From assembly GCF_000024985.1 (NCBI RefSeq), contig NC_013523.1, positions 1,426,001-1,490,000 on the forward strand: a stretch of DNA of 64,000 nt. The letters are read 5' to 3'. Position numbers and translations under genes: made by a program. Each line of letters begins with the position of its first letter. The first letter of the stretch is position 1. The notes under the pieces were generated by a model. It saw only the letters and a list, made by a program, of their open reading frames with translations, was not told the DNA's origin and searched no databases. This DNA is from Sphaerobacter thermophilus DSM 20745. Its GTDB lineage: Bacteria > Chloroflexota > Chloroflexia > Thermomicrobiales > Thermomicrobiaceae. Shown here one piece after another: positions 18,316 to 26,418 of this stretch.

Positions 18316-18324
18316 TTATCCACA
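18316..18324 (+). promoter_or_regulatory. Perfect DnaA box TTATCCACA
   Basis: The 9-base E. coli-type DnaA consensus lies 13 bases upstream of the regulator's -35 box and is preceded by a half-matching TTATCCCGG copy at about 18307. A single strong box suggests DnaA-linked regulation rather than an origin. dnaA itself is not in the window. Confidence 0.5.
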
Positions 18325-18433
18325 GAGCAGTGTTCGGTTGGATACAATACGACTGACCAAGCCAGCTTCTCGGCAGATTAATGACAGTAATGCGACACCA
18401 AGATTGGGCTGCGGCAGGCTCACGGACGAGGAG

Positions 18434-18442
18434 TGCTATACT
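18434..18442 (+). promoter_or_regulatory. Extended -10 promoter element of fchA-folD-fhs
   Basis: TGCTATACT is an extended -10 element (TGnTATACT) about 50-60 bases upstream of the first fchA start candidate. No good -35 box is seen, as is common for extended -10 promoters. Confidence 0.5.
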
Positions 18443-18495
18443 CGTGGCGATCCCCGCGCTGTCCGTTCGGAAATCCGGAACGGCGTGGGATCTGC

Positions 18496-19236
18496 ATGTC
18501 GATGAGGACTGCGTGTGAGAGGAGGGTCGTCCTGAGTCCCGAAGCTCCGCAGCAGCTCCGGGTCGCCGAACAGCCCCTCGCCCAGGTCGCCGGTCGGCTC
18601 GCCGATCCGCAGCAACCGGCCGGAGGCGGCGTCGCCGCCGCAGCGACCCTGGCACTGGCCGCCGCCACGGCCGAGCTGGTCGCGACCCTCTCGCTGCGCC
18701 GGAAGTCGGTGCAGCCCCGCCGCGCTGAACTGGAAGAGATCCGCGACAGGCTGGTCGACCTCCAGGCCCGCTTCCTTGCAGCGGCCGACGAGGACATCGC
18801 CGTCCTGTCGGACCTGCTGGCGGCGCAGCGCGCCGCGCGCCCGGCAGCCGACGCTGCCCCGGACGCCCAGCGCGCGGCCAAGGAGGCACTCGAGCGGAGC
18901 CTCACCCTGGCCGCGGAGACGCCCATCGCCCTGGCTCAGGACGGCCTCGCGCTCCTGCGCCTCGTGCTCGCGACCGTGCCGTTCGCAGCGCGCTTCACCG
19001 TCAGCGACCTCGGCGCCGCCGCCGGTCTCGCCCAGGGCGCGATTGAGGCCGCACTCTTGATGAGCGAGGTCAACGTCGGTCTTCTCACCGATGCCGCCCG
19101 GGCAGACGAGCTCCGAACCGCCGTCGACCAGATCCGCCAGGAGGCACCGGAGCTGGCCAGGCAGGCACTGGATCTCACCCGCGCGAAGATGTCCGGGAAA
19201 CCAATGGAGGAGGGGACACGTGGCGATCGCGCTTGA
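18496..19236 (+). CDS. fchA: FchA-type cyclodeaminase / methenyl-tetrahydrofolate cyclohydrolase
   Basis: The protein belongs to the formiminotransferase-cyclodeaminase family: PAGGGVAAAATLALAAATAELVA is the Gly-rich start (in two pieces PAGGGVAAAATL and ALAAATAELVA), followed by RRAELEEIRDRL, ETPIALAQ and VSDLGAAAGLAQG. Family members either deaminate formimino-THF or, as in Methylobacterium FchA, hydrolyse methenyl-THF. With folD and fhs directly downstream the cyclohydrolase role is more likely. The start is uncertain: ATG at 18496 or 18502 lack a binding site, whereas a CTG at 18532 has GAGGAGG six bases upstream. It overlaps folD by 17 bases. Confidence 0.8.
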   Translation: MSMRTACERRVVLSPEAPQQLRVAEQPLAQVAGRLADPQQPAGGGVAAAATLALAAATAELVATLSLRRKSVQPRRAELEEIRDRLVDLQARFLAAADEDIAVLSDLLAAQRAARPAADAAPDAQRAAKEALERSLTLAAETPIALAQDGLALLRLVLATVPFAARFTVSDLGAAAGLAQGAIEAALLMSEVNVGLLTDAARADELRTAVDQIRQEAPELARQALDLTRAKMSGKPMEEGTRGDRA

Positions 19237-20080
19237 GGGGCGACCGGTGGCGCGTGCGATATTGGAGCGCGCGCGTGAGGAATTGGCCGAATACGTCACG
19301 CAGGCAGGACACCCTCCCGAGCTTGCAACCGTGCTGGCCGGAGACGACGCCAGCGCTGCCGCCTACGTGCGTGCCATCCACCGTACCTTTGACCGCGTCG
19401 GCATCCCGGTGCGGGACGTGACGCTTCCCGGCGACGTGGCCGAGTCCGAGCTCCGGGACGCTGTGGAGCGCCTCAACGCGGACCCGGCCGTGAGCGGGAT
19501 CATCATCCTCCATCCACTGCCGCGACACCTTCCCGCTGGGATCGCCTCCCAGCTGGTCGATCCAGCCAAGGATGTGGACGGCGTCACGCCGTACAGTGCG
19601 GGCCGCCTCGCCGTCGGGCTTCCCGCGTTGCCGCCGAGCACGCCCGAGGGGGGAATGGCCATCCTCGAGCACTATGGCATCGAGATCGCCGGGAGCCACG
19701 CCGTCGTCATCGGCCGCAGCCCGGTCGTCGGCCTCCCGATGGCGCTCATGTTGATCGCAGCCGACGCCACCGTTACCGTCTGTCACAGCCGAACGCCCGA
19801 CCTGCCCGCCATGACCCGCCAGGCCGACATCCTGGTTGCCGCCGCCGGTCGGCCGGGTTTGGTACGGCCGGAAATGGTCAAGCCGGGTGCGACAGTTATT
19901 GACTTTGGCGTTAGCTTTGTGGACGGAAGGATGGTCGGGGACGTCGAGCCGGCTGTGGGAGAGGTGGCCGGCGCGCTTACGCCGGTACCGGGTGGAACCG
20001 GCGCCGTCACGAATGCCATCCTCGTCCAGAACACGCTCCGAGCTGCGTGGGCCGCGCTCGGCGGCCGCCGCGCCGGATAG
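19220..20080 (+). CDS. folD: FolD-like methylene-THF dehydrogenase lacking the cyclohydrolase lysine
   Basis: FolD normally interconverts methylene-, methenyl- and 10-formyl-THF. The 286-residue protein has the NADP-binding [23 protein letters not shown] with the conserved Asp, and the C-terminal [12 protein letters not shown]. It aligns without gaps to the catalytic region, but where FolD has YVxxK this protein reads Tyr49-VRA-Ile53: the lysine needed for cyclohydrolase activity is replaced, and the nearby VQLPLP is ILHPLP. It is therefore probably a dehydrogenase only, with FchA supplying the cyclohydrolase step. GTG start at 19220 with GGAGGAGGGG upstream, inside the end of fchA. Confidence 0.9.
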   Translation: MAIALEGRPVARAILERAREELAEYVTQAGHPPELATVLAGDDASAAAYVRAIHRTFDRVGIPVRDVTLPGDVAESELRDAVERLNADPAVSGIIILHPLPRHLPAGIASQLVDPAKDVDGVTPYSAGRLAVGLPALPPSTPEGGMAILEHYGIEIAGSHAVVIGRSPVVGLPMALMLIAADATVTVCHSRTPDLPAMTRQADILVAAAGRPGLVRPEMVKPGATVIDFGVSFVDGRMVGDVEPAVGEVAGALTPVPGGTGAVTNAILVQNTLRAAWAALGGRRAG

Positions 20081-20123
20081 TCGTCAGTCGGTGAGCGTTG
20101 AGCCGGGGATAGAGGGGAGTACC

Positions 20124-21815
20124 ATGCTCACGGACATCGAGATCGCGAGTCAGGTCACGCCAAAGCCGATCACCGAGATCGCTGCCGACCTCGGCATCCA
20201 GCCGGACGAGCTGGAGTTGTACGGTCCCTACAAGGCCAAGATCAGCCTGTCGATCCGGGACCGCCTCAAGGATCGGCCGAACGGCAAATACGTGGTGGTA
20301 ACCGCCATCACCCCCACCCCGCTCGGCGAGGGGAAGACGACGGTCACCGTTGGGCTGGGCCAGGCGTTCGGCAAGATCGGCACTCGCGCGATCGTGGCGA
20401 TCCGGCAGCCGTCGCTCGGTCCCGTGTTCGGGATCAAGGGTGGCGCGGCCGGCGGCGGCTACAGCCAGATCATCCCGATGGAGGACTTCAACCTCCACCT
20501 GACCGGGGACTTCCACGCCGTAACCGCGGCCCATAACCTGTGCGCGGCCTTCCTCGACAACTCCATCTACCACGGCAACCCGCTCGACATCGACCAGACT
20601 GCCGTCCTTTGGCGGCGCGTGATGGACGTGAACGACCGGACCCTGCGAGACATCGTCATCGGCCTCGGGTCGGGCAACGGGATCCCGCGCCAGACCGGCT
20701 TCGACATCACGGCGGCTTCAGAGGTCATGGCGGTCCTGGCCCTGGCGACCGACTATCGCGACCTCCGCGAGCGGCTGGGACGGCTCGTCGTCGCGCTCAA
20801 CCGGAAGAAGGAGCCGGTGACCGCTGAGGACATCGGGGTGGCTGGCGCCATGGCCGCCCTGCTGAAGGACGCCCTCAAGCCGAACCTGCTCCAGACCCTC
20901 GAGCACACGCCCGCCATCGTCCATGCCGGCCCCTTCGGCAACATCGCCCACGGCAACTCGTCGGTGCTCGCTGACCTGATCGGTCTCAAGCTCGCCGACG
21001 TGGTGGTCACCGAGGCGGGCTTCGGCGCCGACCTCGGCTTCGAGAAGTTCTGCGACATCAAGTGCCGTGTCAGCGGACTCAAGCCCGATGCCGCAGTCCT
21101 GGTCGCGACCATCCGCGCCCTGAAGGCGCACAGTGGGCGCTATAAGATCGTGGCCGGCAAGCCGCTCGACCCCGGCCTCGTGACCGAGAACCTCGACGCG
21201 CTCCGTGAGGGAATCGGCAACCTCGAAAAGCAGATCGAGAACGTGCGCCGCTTCGGCGTGCCGGTGGTGGTGGCCATCAACCAGTTCCCGACCGACACCC
21301 CGGCGGAGATCGAGCTGGTGCGCGAGGTGGCGCTGAAGGCCGGGGCGTTCGATGCCGTGCCCACCCGGGTGCACAGCGAGGGCGGCGAGGGCGGCGCCGA
21401 CCTGGCTCGCGCGGTACTGCGTGCGACGGAAGAACCCAACTCCTTCCGCCCGCTCTACGAGCTGGACATGCCGCTCACCGACAAGATCGAAATCATCGCG
21501 CGCGAGCTCTACGGCGCCGGATCCGTCACCTACCAGCCCGCGGCTGCCCGGGCGCTGCGCACCTTTACCAGCATGGGTTACGACAAGCTCCCGGTGTGCA
21601 TGGCCAAGACGCACCTGTCCCTCAGCGGCGACCCGAACCTACGCGGGCGGCCTGAGGGCTTCGAGCTGACGGTGCGCGAGGCGCGCCTGTCGGCCGGGGC
21701 CGGTTTCATCTACCCCATCATCGGCGAGATGCGGACGATGCCCGGCCTTGGCAGCAAGCCCGGCGGGCTGAACGTCGACATCGACGACGACGGTACGATC
21801 CGGGGTCTGTTCTAG
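20124..21815 (+). CDS. fhs: Formate--tetrahydrofolate ligase
   Basis: Fhs makes 10-formyl-THF from formate, THF and ATP, supplying one-carbon units to purine synthesis. The 563-residue protein has the ATP-binding loop [16 protein letters not shown] and the conserved REPSLGP-equivalent [14 protein letters not shown], with full family length. The start at 20124 has GAGGGGAG upstream. With fchA and folD it forms a complete route from formate to methylene-THF; the 10-formyl-THF it produces feeds the purine pathway, whose genes lie at the left end of the window. Confidence 0.97.
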   Translation: MLTDIEIASQVTPKPITEIAADLGIQPDELELYGPYKAKISLSIRDRLKDRPNGKYVVVTAITPTPLGEGKTTVTVGLGQAFGKIGTRAIVAIRQPSLGPVFGIKGGAAGGGYSQIIPMEDFNLHLTGDFHAVTAAHNLCAAFLDNSIYHGNPLDIDQTAVLWRRVMDVNDRTLRDIVIGLGSGNGIPRQTGFDITAASEVMAVLALATDYRDLRERLGRLVVALNRKKEPVTAEDIGVAGAMAALLKDALKPNLLQTLEHTPAIVHAGPFGNIAHGNSSVLADLIGLKLADVVVTEAGFGADLGFEKFCDIKCRVSGLKPDAAVLVATIRALKAHSGRYKIVAGKPLDPGLVTENLDALREGIGNLEKQIENVRRFGVPVVVAINQFPTDTPAEIELVREVALKAGAFDAVPTRVHSEGGEGGADLARAVLRATEEPNSFRPLYELDMPLTDKIEIIARELYGAGSVTYQPAAARALRTFTSMGYDKLPVCMAKTHLSLSGDPNLRGRPEGFELTVREARLSAGAGFIYPIIGEMRTMPGLGSKPGGLNVDIDDDGTIRGLF

Positions 21816-21825
21816 GCGACGGCGA

Positions 21826-21860
21826 CCGGGCGCGCGTCAGTCCATATCACGCGCGCCCGG
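21826..21860 (+). terminator. Terminator-like hairpin after fhs
   Basis: CCGGGCGCGCGT (21826-21837) and ACGCGCGCCCGG (21849-21860) form a perfect 12-bp stem with an 11-base loop, ten bases after the fhs stop. No U-tract follows. It sits just before the next open reading frame. Confidence 0.6.
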
Positions 21861-21895
21861 CCAGTCTCTACCGACGAGGGAGAGGATGCGACACA

Positions 21896-22180
21896 GTGGA
21901 TGAGACGGCGCGCGCCTTCCTGATCTGGGTGCCGGCAGGCACCTTGATCCCCTTCCTCATCAGCCGCCTCACCGGCGCCGACTGGCGCAGCGCCACGATC
22001 GAGGCCGCGCTCTTCGCAGCGCTGGGTCTACTCATCTACCCGACCCTCTTCGCCCTGATCGTCGTCCACATCGTCGGCTACCCCAACGTCGAGGCCCTCT
22101 TCCTCGCCGGATTCGCCCTCGCCGCGCTGACGGTCCTTGGCTACCGGCGCAGCATCGGTGGTGGCCGTCCCCGATACTGA
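21896..22180 (+). CDS. Small integral membrane protein, unknown function
   Basis: The 94-residue product has about three hydrophobic segments: residues 6-25 (AFLIWVPAGTLIPFLIS), 35-60 (ATIEAALFAALGLLIYPTLF onward) and 65-83 (ALFLAGFALAALTVLGY). The C-terminus is short and basic. Start is a GTG at 21896 with GAGGGAGAGG somewhat upstream. No family is recognised. It precedes the two DUF2382 stress genes, which have their own sigma-54-type promoters, so it may belong to the same stress locus or be the tail of the fhs transcript. Confidence 0.55.
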   Translation: MDETARAFLIWVPAGTLIPFLISRLTGADWRSATIEAALFAALGLLIYPTLFALIVVHIVGYPNVEALFLAGFALAALTVLGYRRSIGGGRPRY

Positions 22181-22230
22181 TCCCGGCTTCCCTCTCCCGC
22201 CGCCCCCTACCCGTGTCAGTTCTCCCCTCG

Positions 22231-22246
22231 TGGCACCGCCATTGCA
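22231..22246 (+). promoter_or_regulatory. Sigma-54 (-24/-12) promoter of the first DUF2382 gene
   Basis: TGGCAC (22231-22236), five bases, then TTGCA (22242-22246): the invariant GG and GC are exactly 10 bases apart, as the sigma-54 consensus requires. The predicted transcript starts near 22257, about 58 bases before the start codon. Confidence 0.7.
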
Positions 22247-22314
22247 CCCACCCCCCTGTCGGACGGCCCGGCGATCGGCCGGAGCAGCACCACACCAGCG
22301 GAAGTGAGCCCAAC

Positions 22315-23109
22315 ATGGCACGCAGCGATCGCCCCGCCCTCGTGGGCGTATTCACGGCCCCTGATCAGGCGGAGCGAGCAGTGGCAAACCTGTACGCAGC
22401 CGGCTTCGCGACCGACGAAGTTGGCATCATGCGGGGAAGCGACGCCCAGTCTAGCCCATCCCAGCAGACCGAGGCATCGGAAGAAGTTGCCCCCGGCACC
22501 ATCGCCGGCACGCTGGCCGGACTGGGTATCCCAGACGAGGAAGCGCAGTTCTACGAGGGAGAACTCAAGAGCGGCCGGACCATCGTCACCGTCCAGGGCG
22601 ACAAGCGCAGCGGCGATGCCCGCCGCATCCTTCGCCGCCACGGCGCCTACGACTGGACCGACCAGGAAACGTCGACACCTGAGGCCGGTGACGACGAGCG
22701 AACCATAGAGCTGCGCGAAGAGCGCCTGGTGCCCAGCGCGCAGTGGCGCGAGGCCGGCGAGGTCGTGGTCCGCCGCGTCGTCGAAGAGGTCCCGGCAAGC
22801 ATCGAACTCGATGCGACCCACGAGGAGATCGACCTCCAGCGAGTTCCCGTGGGCGAGGTCGTCGACGAGCGTCGCGACCCGTGGATGGAGGACGACGTAC
22901 TGGTCATCCCCGTCTACGAAGAGCAACTCGTCGTCAGCCGGCGGCTCGTCCTCAGAGAGCAACTACGTATCCGGCGACTCCGCGTCACCGAGCACAAGGT
23001 CTTTCAGGACACGCTGCGCCAGGAGCGGGTCGTCGTCGAAGACCCAAACCAGACCGGCCAGGTGCACGAGCGCTTCGTCGAGCCGGAGACCGGGATCGAG
23101 CAATCGTGA
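22315..23109 (+). CDS. General-stress protein with GSP17M-like N-domain and YsnF/DUF2382 C-domain
   Basis: The 264-residue protein begins with a domain like YflT/general stress protein 17M (ALVGVFTAPDQAERAV and AGFATDEVGIM, residues 8-40) and ends with a DUF2382 (YsnF/AvaK) domain, seen in ELREERLVPS, VVVRRVVEEVP, IDLQRVPVGEVVDER and VLVIPVYEEQLVV. The middle is acidic and Gln/Ser-rich. No signal or membrane segment is seen, so it should be cytosolic. DUF2382 proteins are associated with stress responses but have no known biochemical activity. ATG at 22315 is preceded by GGAAGTGAG. It carries its own sigma-54-type promoter. Confidence 0.8.
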   Translation: MARSDRPALVGVFTAPDQAERAVANLYAAGFATDEVGIMRGSDAQSSPSQQTEASEEVAPGTIAGTLAGLGIPDEEAQFYEGELKSGRTIVTVQGDKRSGDARRILRRHGAYDWTDQETSTPEAGDDERTIELREERLVPSAQWREAGEVVVRRVVEEVPASIELDATHEEIDLQRVPVGEVVDERRDPWMEDDVLVIPVYEEQLVVSRRLVLREQLRIRRLRVTEHKVFQDTLRQERVVVEDPNQTGQVHERFVEPETGIEQS

Positions 23110-23169
23110 CACGCGCACGCCCGCCGAAATCGCAGCCTCCACGAGCATATTTGCCTATTCGATGATAGT

Positions 23170-23185
23170 TGGCACAGAGCTTGCA
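23170..23185 (+). promoter_or_regulatory. Sigma-54 (-24/-12) promoter of the second DUF2382 gene
   Basis: TGGCAC (23170-23175), five bases, TTGCA (23181-23185), preceded by T and followed by T, matching the sigma-54 consensus with GG and GC 10 bases apart. The predicted start is near 23197, leaving a leader of about 130 bases. Confidence 0.72.
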
Positions 23186-23325
23186 TCATGCGGCGGTGTC
23201 GTGGGCGCTACCCGCGACACTGGAAGCAACCGGTTCGCGCGCGGGCGCGGACGACACGGAGTTCGTATGCCTCCGGCGTCAGCGGTGGCCCATCGGAGGC
23301 CGGAGAGTGGTCGGGGAGGTCAACC

Positions 23326-24156
23326 ATGGTACATGGCGACGAGACTCTGGACCCAGGTATGGGCGACATCGGTCACATCCAGCCTAGCCAGCTACAGAGG
23401 GGCTGGGATGTGTTTGGCTCCGAAGGCGACAAGATCGGTGACCTCGAAGAGGTACGCGACGAGTACATCATCGTCTCGCGGGGCTTCCTCTTCACGACCG
23501 AGCGCTTCATCCCCCTGTGGGCGGTCAGCACCGCCGGCGACGGGAAGGTCTTCCTGAACGTCACCAAGGATGAGATCGAGACCCGCGGCTGGGACAACGC
23601 CGAAGCAGTCGCGAGGAGCCGCCCGGCCGGCACCGGCGAGATGCGGGGCCGCGAGACCCGCGCGAGCCAAACCGACGAGATGCTCGGCCGGGAGACGCGA
23701 GCCGGCGACACAGGCGAGATGCTCGGCCGCGAAACCCGCACCAGCCCAACGGGCGAAACCGAGGAGCGGATGGAGATCCGCGAGGAAGAGCTCCGTACGC
23801 GGAAGCGCGAGGTCGAAGCCGGGGCGGTCGACGTCGAGCGCGAGGTCGTGACCGAGCGCGAGACTCGCGAGGTACCGGTGACTCGGGAAGAGGTGGATGT
23901 CGAGTACCGGCCGGTCGATTCGAAGCCCGCGACGCAGGGTGAGCTGAGCGAAGAAGAGATCCACGTGCCGATCCACGAAGAAGAGGTCACGGTCGACAAG
24001 GAGACCGTGGTCACTGGCGAGGTCGAAGTCCGGAAGCGTCAGGTTCAGGACACCGAGGAGATTTCCGAGGAGGTCCGCAAGGAGCGTCCACGGATCCGCG
24101 GCGAGGGCGATGTCAGCCTCGACGCCGAGGAGTCGCACGAGGAGCACCCGCACTAA
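23326..24156 (+). CDS. DUF2382 (YsnF/AvaK) stress protein with PRC-barrel-like N-domain
   Basis: The 276-residue protein starts with a PRC-barrel-like domain (GWDVFGSEGDKIGDLEEV, then FLFTTERFIPLWAV, residues 25-70), passes through three tandem 13-residue repeats with GRETRA cores (106-144), and ends in a highly charged DUF2382 domain with repeated VEREVVTERE and EEIHVPIHEEEVTV strands. It is strongly acidic, glutamate-rich and likely cytosolic. The start at 23326 has GGGGAGG upstream. PRC-barrel plus DUF2382 is a known architecture in GC-rich stress proteins; the function is unknown. Confidence 0.8.
   Translation: MVHGDETLDPGMGDIGHIQPSQLQRGWDVFGSEGDKIGDLEEVRDEYIIVSRGFLFTTERFIPLWAVSTAGDGKVFLNVTKDEIETRGWDNAEAVARSRPAGTGEMRGRETRASQTDEMLGRETRAGDTGEMLGRETRTSPTGETEERMEIREEELRTRKREVEAGAVDVEREVVTERETREVPVTREEVDVEYRPVDSKPATQGELSEEEIHVPIHEEEVTVDKETVVTGEVEVRKRQVQDTEEISEEVRKERPRIRGEGDVSLDAEESHEEHPH
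23641..23757 (+). repeat. Three tandem 39-bp repeats inside the DUF2382 gene
   Basis: Copies start at 23641, 23680 and 23719, each encoding 13 residues of the form M-(R/L)-GRETRA-xx-T-(D/G)-E. Copies differ mostly at third codon positions and in the two variable residues. They link the PRC-barrel-like and DUF2382 parts. Confidence 0.85.
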
Positions 24157-24192
24157 CGGATCCTCCGCTCTCCGCCGCGATCCTCTCCTCAT

Positions 24193-24216
24193 GCCCTGCC
24201 CCATCTGGGGCGGGGC
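24193..24216 (+). terminator. Intrinsic terminator of the DUF2382 genes
   Basis: GCCCTGCCCC (24193-24202), loop ATCT, GGGGCGGGGC (24207-24216), then TTTCGTTCT. One G-U pair in a 10-bp stem, with a T-rich tail 36 bases after the stop codon. Confidence 0.8.
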
Positions 24217-24247
24217 TTTCGTTCTATGACTCTGGCCAACGGCACCT

Positions 24248-24661
24248 CTACCGCTGGCCGACGAGCACTGCAGCCGCACGCACGGGCGGCTCGGAGGTGC
24301 TCCGCCCCTGGGGCTGTGCCCAGAACGCGGCGTACAACGACCCCATCGCCAACCCAAAGACGACCAGCCAGAGCACGCCCGACACACCTGGCCCACCGAT
24401 GAAGATGATCGGAATCATCCCGTGCAGCGCGATCCCAGCCATAAGCCCGGCTCGCCGCCAGCGTGGCAACCAGAACGCAACTACGAGGAATGCTTCGACC
24501 GCGATGGACAGCACCGCGAGCGGCATCAAGGCTCGCCAGTCGAACCAGGTGTCAGGCAGCACGAGCGGTCCGTACTCGCGACGCAGGTAGATCGCCAGCA
24601 CCCCGCCGGAGACGTAGACCAGGTTCGCACCGTCGGCGCCTCCGTCGAGACCGATCGACAT
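24248..24661 (-). CDS. Membrane protein resembling the C-terminal part of HTTM-domain proteins, possibly a remnant
   Basis: The 137-residue product has three or four hydrophobic segments (LMPLAVLSIAVEAFLVVAFW; LMAGIALHGMIPIIFIGG; VLWLVVFGLAMGSLYAAFW). The pattern of a helix ending in a Glu, WLPRWRRAG, and a helix with a His resembles the later helices of HTTM/vitamin-K-carboxylase-like proteins, which are normally 300 residues or more. No ribosome binding site precedes the start at 24661, and no upstream part is found in other frames. It may be a truncated gene. Weakly supported. Confidence 0.4.
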   Translation of the reverse strand: MSIGLDGGADGANLVYVSGGVLAIYLRREYGPLVLPDTWFDWRALMPLAVLSIAVEAFLVVAFWLPRWRRAGLMAGIALHGMIPIIFIGGPGVSGVLWLVVFGLAMGSLYAAFWAQPQGRSTSEPPVRAAAVLVGQR

Positions 24662-24783
24662 TGGGGGGACTCTACGGCACCCTCCCGATCCTCGACACGG
24701 GAGAATCGTCCTGAAGGTGCGACTGGTCGGTCACGCTTGACCACACGATCCCGCCCAGGGCCTAGTCCACCCTCGCAGGCCAC

Positions 24784-24811
24784 AAAAACCCCGCTCCGTC
24801 TTGGAGCGGGG
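24784..24811 (-). terminator. Intrinsic terminator of tRNA-Gln
   Basis: On the minus strand CCCCGCTCC and GGAGCGGGG (24803-24811 and 24789-24797) form a perfect 9-bp stem with a 5-base loop, followed by TTTTT. It lies 11 bases after the CCA end of the tRNA. Confidence 0.92.
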
Positions 24812-24821
24812 CGATTCATCG

Positions 24822-24895
24822 TGGCTGGGGAGCAGGGATTCGAACCCCAACTGGCTGATCCAGAGTCAGCTGTCCTACCGTTAGACGACTCCCCA
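24822..24895 (-). tRNA. tRNA-Gln (anticodon CTG)
   Basis: Complete cloverleaf: acceptor TGGGGAG with CTCCCCA, anticodon stem GCTGA/TCAGC around loop CTCTGGA (anticodon CTG, reads CAG), T-loop TTCGAAT. Discriminator G is followed by an encoded CCA (24822-24824). An intrinsic terminator follows. Confidence 0.97.
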
Positions 24896-24956
24896 ATGTT
24901 GTCGCCGCCTACGCGGCACAGGAGATTATAGCAGGTGCGGTGCCGTTCTCGCAACT

Positions 24957-26195
24957 TCACCCGTGTTCGGACGGCTGCGAAGCCTCCTCCCCCTCGACCC
25001 AGACGAGTGTGCCGTTTCGCGCCTCGACTAGCGGAAGAGCCGCGAGCGCCGGCTGGTCGAGGAGCGCCCGGTCGGTCGCGGTGATCAGGATCTGGCAGCC
25101 GGCTGATCCCAGTACCGCCAGAAGTCGCTCCTGGTGCTCCGGGTCCAGCTCTGAGAGGACATCGTCAAGGAGGAGCACCGGCCGCTCGCCGGTGGAGGCC
25201 ACGACTTGACGGAGTTCCGCGAGCTTGGTGGCGACGACCGCCAGCCGCTGTTGCCCGCGGGAGCCGTAGGCGCTCAGCTCGTGTCCACCGAGGAGGAAGT
25301 GGAGGTCATCCCGGTGTGGGCCGACCAGCGTCACCCCGCGCCGCAGTTCATCCGGCCGCAGGCGGTGGAGGTCCGATTCCAGCGCGCGGGCCACGAACGC
25401 CTGAGCGTCCGCCAGGGTGGACTCCACCACGCGCTCGCGCAGCGCATCCGGAAGGGTGACCGTCGTTGAATAGCGCAGACCGAGCCGGTCCTCGGTTCGG
25501 GCCAGCGCCCGGAACTCTTCGGCCGCCACGCGATCGACCTCGTGGACATAGCGCAACCGTTGGGCAAGCAGGTACGCCCCGCGCGTCACGATCTCGGCGT
25601 CCCAGTACGCCATCTGATCTTCGATGGCGCGCTCGTCCCGCGGACGGCGTCCGCCAAGCTCTTTGAGCAGGCTGTTGCGCTGCTCCAGCAGGCGCCCGTA
25701 CTGCCCTAGCGCCTGGAGGTAGGTGCTGTCGATCTGGGACAGTGTGATATCGAGGTAGCGGCGCCGCACGGAGGGTGACCCGAGGATCAGGTTCAGGTCG
25801 TCCGGGGTGAAGAGCACCACCTTGAGCGCACCGACGGCGTCGATCGCGCGGCGCGGCCGGCCATCCAGCTTTACCCGCTTCCGCAACGCGCCGCCGCGCT
25901 CCTCGTCCACGGTCAGAACCACTTCGACGTCGGTCTCGTGGCGGTTGTGCCGGATCCTCGCGGCAACGCGGGCGTAGGGCGGCAGGCCGAGCTCGACGCC
26001 ACTCTCCCAGTGGATCGTCTCACGCTCGGAACTGGCGCGCGGCGAGCGCATCGTCGCCAGCAGGTAGACTGCTTCCAGCAGGGAAGTCTTGCCCCCGGCG
26101 TTCTGGCCGAAGATGCGCAAGCCGGCCGCCGGGAGGTCGACGCTCAACCGGCGGTACGAGCGGAACTCTTCGAGCTGCAGCGTGGTGAGTATCAT
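24957..26195 (-). CDS. recF: DNA replication and repair protein RecF
   Basis: RecF is an SMC-like ATPase that helps load RecA at single-strand gaps through RecR/RecO. The 412-residue protein has the P-loop GQNAGGKT (residues 30-37), the family start LQLEEFRSYRRL, the signature region YGSRGQQRL and a Walker B LLLDDVLSELD. A charged C-terminal tail extends it a little beyond the usual 360-390 residues. The gene is separated from dnaN by a hypothetical gene, unlike the classical dnaA-dnaN-recF order. GAGG precedes the ATG at 26195. Confidence 0.95.
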   Translation of the reverse strand: MILTTLQLEEFRSYRRLSVDLPAAGLRIFGQNAGGKTSLLEAVYLLATMRSPRASSERETIHWESGVELGLPPYARVAARIRHNRHETDVEVVLTVDEERGGALRKRVKLDGRPRRAIDAVGALKVVLFTPDDLNLILGSPSVRRRYLDITLSQIDSTYLQALGQYGRLLEQRNSLLKELGGRRPRDERAIEDQMAYWDAEIVTRGAYLLAQRLRYVHEVDRVAAEEFRALARTEDRLGLRYSTTVTLPDALRERVVESTLADAQAFVARALESDLHRLRPDELRRGVTLVGPHRDDLHFLLGGHELSAYGSRGQQRLAVVATKLAELRQVVASTGERPVLLLDDVLSELDPEHQERLLAVLGSAGCQILITATDRALLDQPALAALPLVEARNGTLVWVEGEEASQPSEHG

Positions 26196-26392
26196 CCGGC
26201 CTCAGGCCGCCGTCTCCAGTCCTCCCGCACCCCTGCCCACGACCGGCCAGCACACTCCGTCGGCAACCCTCGCGGGCACGGCGCGGGTCAGGTGCCGCGT
26301 TGATGCGCTACGCAGCACCGTTATTGCGAGCGAGCATCGCTCCCGCCCGGATCGAGGTCAGTGATCCGCGCCGGACCGAGACGGCTATGCAG

Positions 26393-26418
26393 GCCGGGGA
26401 ACTCCTTATCTCCCCGGC
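26393..26418. repeat. Hairpin in the 596-base gap upstream of recF
   Basis: GCCGGGGA (26393-26400) pairs with TCCCCGGC (26411-26418) across a 10-base loop. The gap 26196-26791 contains no open frame with coding character, no tRNA and no clear -35/-10 pair, although it must hold the promoters of recF (leftward) and the next gene (rightward). Confidence 0.35.

Noticed and set aside
18307-18324. Replication origin near the DnaA box, given dnaN and recF within 10 kb
   Set aside because: Only one good DnaA box, no AT-rich unwinding region and no dnaA gene in the window.
23641-23757. CRISPR-like array
   Set aside because: The repeats are contiguous, in frame and inside a gene, with no spacers.
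24526-24960. Minus-strand open frame running through tRNA-Gln
   Set aside because: It reads across a complete tRNA and its terminator, so it cannot be a normal gene.
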